Shown one piece after another: positions 59,512 to 64,000 of a stretch of 64,000 nucleotides of DNA. Source of the stretch: Paenibacillus yonginensis (lineage in GTDB: Bacteria > Bacillota > Bacilli > Paenibacillales > Paenibacillaceae); contig NZ_CP014167.1 of NCBI RefSeq assembly GCF_001685395.1, forward strand, positions 124,001 through 188,000. Direction: 5' to 3'. The first letter of the stretch is position 1, and each line of letters opens with the position of its first letter. Under the pieces are notes generated by a model. That model searched no databases and had not been told where the DNA came from. It saw only the letters and a list, made by a program, of their open reading frames with translations. A program made the position numbers and the translations under genes.

Positions 59512-60447
59512 ATGCCTGACAGGAATAAACAACCAGCGCTTTCGATTATCATCTGCACTTACAACCGGGCTGCCCTGCTGTGCCAAACCCTGGAATCCCT
59601 GAAAGATCTCCGGGGGGTGGAGCAGGCTGAAATTATCGTGGTGGACAACCGCTCTACCGACGATACCCGCGAGGTGGCAGGCCGGTTCGTGAATCGCGGC
59701 GTGCTGCCGGCTCCCTGCCGCTATGTGTTTGAGCCAGTTCAAGGCTTGTCGGCGGCGCGCAATGCCGGAATTATAGCGGCGCAAGCGGAGCTGATTGCTT
59801 TTCTCGATGACGACGCCATTCCTTCGGCCGGCTGGCTCGAGGCTATTTTAACCACCTTTGAGCAGAGGCCCGAGGTGAACGCCATGGGCGGGAAAATCCA
59901 TCCGCGGTTCGAAAGCGAACGCCCCGGCTGGCTGTCGGGACCGTTTGAGCTCCCTTATACGATTGTGGATTTGGGAAATGCCGTCAGGGAATATCCCTCC
60001 TCCATGCATCCTTATGGAGCGAATATGGCGATGCGCCGGACAGTTTTTGATGAAGGGATGTTCCCGCTGGAGCTGGGGCGCAAGGGCAGTCTGCTGCTGT
60101 CCGGGGAAGAGACCTGGATCTTTGAGCAGATCCGCCGCTCGGGCGGCAAAACGATTTACCACCCGGAGATGGAGGTGGAGCATTTTATTCCCTCCAGCCG
60201 GCTGAACAAGGAATGGATCATGAGGCGTTATTATTTTCAAGGCATATCAAACGGGATGAAGCGGGAGGGGTTCGGCTCCACCTGTTATCTGCTCGGCAAG
60301 ACGGCGGCCAAAGTGCTGTACGTATCCGTGAGCAGGTGGTTTGCCCGGAATGAAACCGCAAGACTGTTAAATCAATGCCGAATGGAGAGCATCCGCGGAA
60401 CCCTGCATACCGTGCTGAGCCGCGGAGGGGAACCAGGGACGGAGTAA
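59512..60447 (+). CDS. Family 2 glycosyltransferase
   Basis: A 311-residue GT-A enzyme. LSIIICTYNRAALL opens the nucleotide-sugar domain (residues 10-23), VVDNRSTDDT and AFLDDDAIPS carry the acidic residues that bind metal/UDP, and SAARNAGI is also typical. The start at 59512 follows GGGAGGG by five bases; an in-frame ATG 51 bases earlier overlaps the upstream gene. It should add one sugar to the lipid-linked unit; donor and acceptor are unknown. Confidence 0.9.
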   Translation: MPDRNKQPALSIIICTYNRAALLCQTLESLKDLRGVEQAEIIVVDNRSTDDTREVAGRFVNRGVLPAPCRYVFEPVQGLSAARNAGIIAAQAELIAFLDDDAIPSAGWLEAILTTFEQRPEVNAMGGKIHPRFESERPGWLSGPFELPYTIVDLGNAVREYPSSMHPYGANMAMRRTVFDEGMFPLELGRKGSLLLSGEETWIFEQIRRSGGKTIYHPEMEVEHFIPSSRLNKEWIMRRYYFQGISNGMKREGFGSTCYLLGKTAAKVLYVSVSRWFARNETARLLNQCRMESIRGTLHTVLSRGGEPGTE

Positions 60448-60463
60448 AGGTGGGAGTTGGACG

Positions 60464-61804
60464 ATGATCAACGAATGGTGGGCAGGAAGACGAAGTATGT
60501 ATCCGGTAGGCGCGGGGGTCATCGTTCTCCTGTCAGCCCTGCTGCTTGGCGGCGCCGTCATTTATCAGCCCGGAGCCTGCGCAGCGCTTGCCGTTCTGGT
60601 TCTCCTGCTGGCGTTTACAATCCGGCATCCTCATCGCATCAGCTATCTGGTCCTGCTTTCAACGGCTTTGTCCGTTGATTACCTTTACAGCGGCTCGCTG
60701 TTTGGTATTGAAATTTTATCGCTGTACAAATTGGCGATTCTGGCGCTGCTGGTGCCTTGTATTTTGATTTACGGCATTTCGCTGAAATTCATATACCCGG
60801 TACTGGCGCTGTTTGCGCTGCTGGTCATTACCTTCTTTTTCTCCACTTGGCTGCCGCAGCTAACGGCATCGATTGCGATTAAGTCGTTTATCGGACTTTC
60901 ACTGCCGTTTGTATTCCTGCTTATTAAATGGAGGAAAGAAGTAGCCGAGCGGCAGATGAAGATCATTTGCCTGCTTCCCATCGTAAGCGTCGGCGTCGGC
61001 GCCGTGCTGCAGCTGCTTCATCTGCACGAGCTGCTGGACGTCGAATTCACGGGAGCGGTTCGGCTGCAGGGCGCCAACATTCCGCCGCATCTTGCCATGC
61101 TGTCGTTTCTCGGCACTGCGGTTCCTTTTGTAGAGCTGAAGCGGGGCGGAGCGAACCCGAAATTTCTGTATACCGTGATGGCAGTCAATTTCGGGATTTT
61201 GATCGCGACGGGCACCCGGGGACCGATTCTGGCGCTGGTCTTCCTGGCGCTCTATTATTTCTACGATTTGGCGCGGGAATATTTGAAAGGCAAAGTCCAG
61301 CTGATCATTCCCCTGCTCGGCGGCATGGCCGTGATTATCGCAGCCGCTGCGCTGCAGTGGGACAATATGAAGAAACGCTCCTTCGAGAGATCGACGGATG
61401 ATGCCGTAGACCTCTCGGGGCGATCGGAAGCGTGGGCCTATTTCCTGAAACAGGTGGACGGCCATACGCTGGCGGGCAGGGGGCTGGGCTCCGTAACGGT
61501 AGCTAATGACGGCACCTTATTCGAAGGGTTTGTTGTCCCGCACAACGAGTATATCCGGTTCTATGTAGATACCGGGTATACCGGGGCGGTACTGCTGTTT
61601 CTGTCCCTCTTCATCATCTTCTGGAAGATTTACAAGGTGCTTCCGTCCGCCGTCAAGCCGTATTATCTCGGATTGATTCTGGCGTTCCTGATTTATTCAT
61701 TCTCTGACAACACGCTTTCTACCGTGCAGTTCATTATTCCGTTCTGCTGGTACCTAAACGGTCTGTACCGTTATTCCAGGCCCGGGTCAACCGATTCCTC
61801 TTAA
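60464..61804 (+). CDS. O-antigen ligase/Wzy-like polymerase
   Basis: A 446-residue membrane protein with about 10-12 helices. A large outer loop between late helices includes GRGLGSVTVANDG and VVPHNEYIRFYVDTGYTG, the pattern of the Wzy/WaaL superfamily; GILIATGTRGPILALVFLA is the matching upstream helix. It probably polymerises the repeat units or transfers the finished chain. It lies in the operon with a second, partial protein of the same type at 63133. Confidence 0.88.
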   Translation: MINEWWAGRRSMYPVGAGVIVLLSALLLGGAVIYQPGACAALAVLVLLLAFTIRHPHRISYLVLLSTALSVDYLYSGSLFGIEILSLYKLAILALLVPCILIYGISLKFIYPVLALFALLVITFFFSTWLPQLTASIAIKSFIGLSLPFVFLLIKWRKEVAERQMKIICLLPIVSVGVGAVLQLLHLHELLDVEFTGAVRLQGANIPPHLAMLSFLGTAVPFVELKRGGANPKFLYTVMAVNFGILIATGTRGPILALVFLALYYFYDLAREYLKGKVQLIIPLLGGMAVIIAAAALQWDNMKKRSFERSTDDAVDLSGRSEAWAYFLKQVDGHTLAGRGLGSVTVANDGTLFEGFVVPHNEYIRFYVDTGYTGAVLLFLSLFIIFWKIYKVLPSAVKPYYLGLILAFLIYSFSDNTLSTVQFIIPFCWYLNGLYRYSRPGSTDSS

Positions 61805-61818
61805 AGAGAAGTGATACG

Positions 61819-62619
61819 ATGAGCCAAGTTAATCTGTTTGATGTCAATTTCAATAACTACGATTTCGCTGATCTGCTGGATTACATCGACGATTCGATCC
61901 AGAACCGGAAACATTCCTATATCCTGACCTGCAACGTGGATCACTTGATCAAGCTGCGCAAGGATTCAGAGTTCAGAAACGTTTATTCGAAAGCAGGAGC
62001 CATCGTGGCCGACGGCATGCCGATTATTTGGGCCTCTCGTCTGTTGGGCAGTCCGCTGAAGCAGAAAGTATCAGGCTCGGACCTGTTCCACCGGCTCGGG
62101 AGCGATTTTGAGAAACGGAAATATCGTTTGTTCTTCCTGGGTTCCGCCAGCGGAGTCCCGGAAATGGCGAGCCGCAATCTGAAACGGCAGTTTCCAGGCA
62201 TTAACGTGGTTGGCTGTTATTCGCCTTCCTATGGCTTTGAGAAAAATCCGGAGGAGAACGAATATATCGTCCGCATGCTGATCGAAACCCGGCCGGACAT
62301 TGTATTCGTCGGTGTAGGTGCGCCCAAGCAGGAGAAATGGATTTATCGGAATTACCTGGAATACCAGGCGCCGGTCTCCATCGGCGTAGGCGCCACCTTC
62401 GACTTTCTGTCCGGCTCCGTCAAGCGGGCTCCCAATTTCATGCAGAAAGCGGGTTTTGAATGGTTCTGGCGGCTTGCCCAGGAGCCGCGGCGGCTATGGA
62501 AAAGATATCTGATTGACGATTCCCAGTTTGTGGCGCTGCTGATGAAAGAGTATTTCAAACAAGGTAAACGGAGAAGGGAGGGAGCGGAGATGCTGAATTC
62601 CGCGGATGACCATGAGTAA
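61819..62619 (+). CDS. WecG/TagA/CpsF family glycosyltransferase
   Basis: A 266-residue GT26 enzyme. TCNVDHLIKLRKDSEF, IVADGMPIIWASRLLG and VGVGAPKQEKWI are the conserved family segments, and GVGATFDFLSGSVKRAP lies near the active site. TagA-like enzymes add N-acetylmannosamine or a similar sugar to a lipid-linked acceptor. It overlaps the VanZ-like gene by 14 bases. Confidence 0.93.
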   Translation: MSQVNLFDVNFNNYDFADLLDYIDDSIQNRKHSYILTCNVDHLIKLRKDSEFRNVYSKAGAIVADGMPIIWASRLLGSPLKQKVSGSDLFHRLGSDFEKRKYRLFFLGSASGVPEMASRNLKRQFPGINVVGCYSPSYGFEKNPEENEYIVRMLIETRPDIVFVGVGAPKQEKWIYRNYLEYQAPVSIGVGATFDFLSGSVKRAPNFMQKAGFEWFWRLAQEPRRLWKRYLIDDSQFVALLMKEYFKQGKRRREGAEMLNSADDHE

Positions 62620-63136
62620 GCCGGCCCGCGTGCTGTGGCTGCCTGCAGCGGTCATGCTGCTGATCTTCCTGTTCTCGTCCCAGTCCTACGAGCAGCAAAC
62701 CATTAAGAAGCCGCTTGCGGACTGGCTGGGGAGCGGCAGCATCAGCCGTCATCTCTCCGGCTTGACCATCCATTACGGGTCGCAAACGGTGGATGGCAAA
62801 ACCGAAGGCTCGGCGGCAGTAGCCGAATTTTTGCTCCGTAAATGCGCTCATTTGCTGGAGTATGCCATTTTGGGCTTCTGCCTGATTTGGGCCATTCGGA
62901 CCTTTCTTAAGCCGGGACTGCCGAAGGCGGCGGCGGCCGCGGTTTTCGCCAGTGCAGGTTATGCTTCTTTGGATGAATTCCACCAGCTCTTCGTCAAAGA
63001 CCGCGGTCCTCATCCGGAGGATGTGCTGCTGGATACGACCGGCGCTTTGATCGGGCTGCTTTGCTATATCGGCTGGGAGAAGCTGAAAGCCAGACGGATG
63101 AAAGCCGGATCTGGCGGAGACAGGAGGACGTTATGA
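62606..63136 (+). CDS. VanZ family membrane protein
   Basis: A 176-residue protein with four predicted helices (starting RVLWLPAAVMLLIFLFSSQS). The VanZ core is seen in LRKCAHLLEYAILGFCL and DEFHQLFVKDRGPHPEDVLLDTTGALIG. VanZ gives low teicoplanin resistance in enterococci, but homologues are frequent in Paenibacillus polysaccharide operons, where their role is unknown. It is coupled to the upstream gene by overlap and to the next one by ATGA. Confidence 0.88.
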   Translation: MTMSKPARVLWLPAAVMLLIFLFSSQSYEQQTIKKPLADWLGSGSISRHLSGLTIHYGSQTVDGKTEGSAAVAEFLLRKCAHLLEYAILGFCLIWAIRTFLKPGLPKAAAAAVFASAGYASLDEFHQLFVKDRGPHPEDVLLDTTGALIGLLCYIGWEKLKARRMKAGSGGDRRTL

Positions 63137-64000
63137 AACCGTTGGATTCCTTGGTTCGATATGTGCGAAGTCGGGACCAGGCCTTCTGGCTGACGGTAGC
63201 CGCCTGGGCTGCCTGCACGCTGCTGCCTTTTGCCATCGGTTCGGTCAGCGCTAAGCTGAGTCCGGCTTTGAGCCAGCAGGGGCTACTGCTGCTTCTGCTG
63301 CTGTTTCCGGCCTTTCTGCTCGCTTTAAACGGTTCGAAATATTTAGTGACCTATACCTTGTTTGTCTGGGCTATCGGTCCGGAAATCCGCAGAATATCCG
63401 ATTGGCTGGGCGGAGAATACACCTCTGTCTCCGTGCTTAGCCTGGCACCGCTCCTGGCCAGCTCGATGACGATGATCCCGGTGCTCCGCGGCATTCACCG
63501 CATGGAGAAGTCCGGCAGGAAGGTGCTGCTCTATTTCGGAGCCGCCCTTCTCTATGGAAGTGTAATCGGGCTTGCGAGGAACGGAACAAGCTTTGTGTAC
63601 GACTTGGCCAATTATGCGATACCCATGCTGCTGCTGCCGTTTTTTGCGATCAGACGGTTCAGCTCGGCGGAGGCGGACAACATCCTGTCCGGTTATGCCA
63701 ACATTGCGGTGCTGGTGTCCGTGTACGGGATCGTTCAGTATCTGGTTGTCCCGCCTTGGGATGCGTTCTGGATGACCCATGTGGAGATGAACTCCATTGG
63801 CCTGCCGGAACCTCTGGAGGTCAGGGTGTTCTCTACCCTCAATTCGCCGGGTCCTGCCGCCGGATTCCTGGCTTGTGCCCTGGTGCCCATGGTGCTGGAG
63901 AAAAGGTGGAGAGGCAGCCTCGGCTGGATTGGCGTACTGCTGGTCGCCTTCTGCCTGCTGACGACGCTGGTCCGTTCTTCCTGGCTCATGATTATCGTGA
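63133..64000 (+). CDS. O-antigen ligase-like membrane protein, N-terminal part
   Basis: The gene runs off the right edge; 289 codons are visible. It starts at an ATG overlapping the VanZ-like stop (ATGA), with AGGAGG five bases before. The visible part has many helices, and near the end the segment RVFSTLNSPGPAAGFLA and LTTLVRSSWLMIIV resembles O-antigen ligase/Wzy superfamily proteins. It is the second member of this type in the operon, so one may be polymerase and the other ligase. Confidence 0.8.
   Translation, partial: MKPLDSLVRYVRSRDQAFWLTVAAWAACTLLPFAIGSVSAKLSPALSQQGLLLLLLLFPAFLLALNGSKYLVTYTLFVWAIGPEIRRISDWLGGEYTSVSVLSLAPLLASSMTMIPVLRGIHRMEKSGRKVLLYFGAALLYGSVIGLARNGTSFVYDLANYAIPMLLLPFFAIRRFSSAEADNILSGYANIAVLVSVYGIVQYLVVPPWDAFWMTHVEMNSIGLPEPLEVRVFSTLNSPGPAAGFLACALVPMVLEKRWRGSLGWIGVLLVAFCLLTTLVRSSWLMIIV

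Overview
The window reads as chromosomal DNA of a Paenibacillus-like Gram-positive (Firmicutes). GC content is moderate. Ribosome-binding sites are strong AGGAGG/GGGAGG types, with several TTG and GTG starts. Sugar uptake is encoded by YesM/YesN two-component pairs with LplABC-type ABC transporters. A CIRCE heat-shock operator, bacillithiol genes and a YjfB-type motility peptide are also present. No rRNA, tRNA, CRISPR array, phage or insertion sequence was recognised.

Layout. (1) Positions 1-9462: two sugar-catabolic genes on the minus strand diverge from a plus-strand set of AraC regulator, sensor kinase, response regulator, lipoprotein binding protein and two permeases. (2) 9463-15955: small housekeeping and stress loci. 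These are a YjfB-like peptide with a sigma-D-like promoter, yojF-bshB2, a YitT membrane protein, a reductase/TetR pair and an SDR/MerR pair. The SDR/MerR pair has two mirror-image MerR-type promoters with 19-bp spacers. (3) 16036-31365, all minus strand: a glycan-utilisation locus with sensor kinase, response regulator, binding protein, two permeases, GH35 beta-galactosidase, a parvulin-like foldase, a large secreted beta-helix protein and a GH29 alpha-L-fucosidase. It is probably aimed at galactose- and fucose-decorated plant or microbial glycan. (4) 31496-33518: htpG behind a perfect CIRCE operator.

(5) 33550-51821: an IclR regulator diverges from a long catabolic cluster. The cluster holds an MFS importer, PxpB and PxpC, a NitT/TauT-type ABC importer, a UbiD-type decarboxylase and PxpA. 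It continues with a fumarate-reductase-like flavoprotein and a one-domain 2Fe-2S partner, a three-subunit molybdenum hydroxylase, a cytosolic 4,5-dihydroxyphthalate-decarboxylase-like protein, XdhC and a MocA-like nucleotidyltransferase. The combination of hydroxylation, decarboxylation, flavin/FeS reduction and ATP-driven lactam opening looks like a pathway for an N-heteroaromatic carboxylate. I do not recognise it as a described pathway, and it is the most interesting part of the window. Two near-identical palindromes, one before the MFS gene and one before pxpB, suggest a small IclR-family regulon.

(6) 52008-56058: a MATE exporter and a NarL/LuxR-type two-component pair. (7) 56448-64000: an exopolysaccharide operon running off the right edge. 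It contains a Wzz-like regulator, a BY-kinase-like ATPase, GalU, a priming sugar transferase, a GT2, a Wzy/ligase-like protein, a WecG/TagA/CpsF transferase, a VanZ-like protein and a second ligase-like membrane protein.
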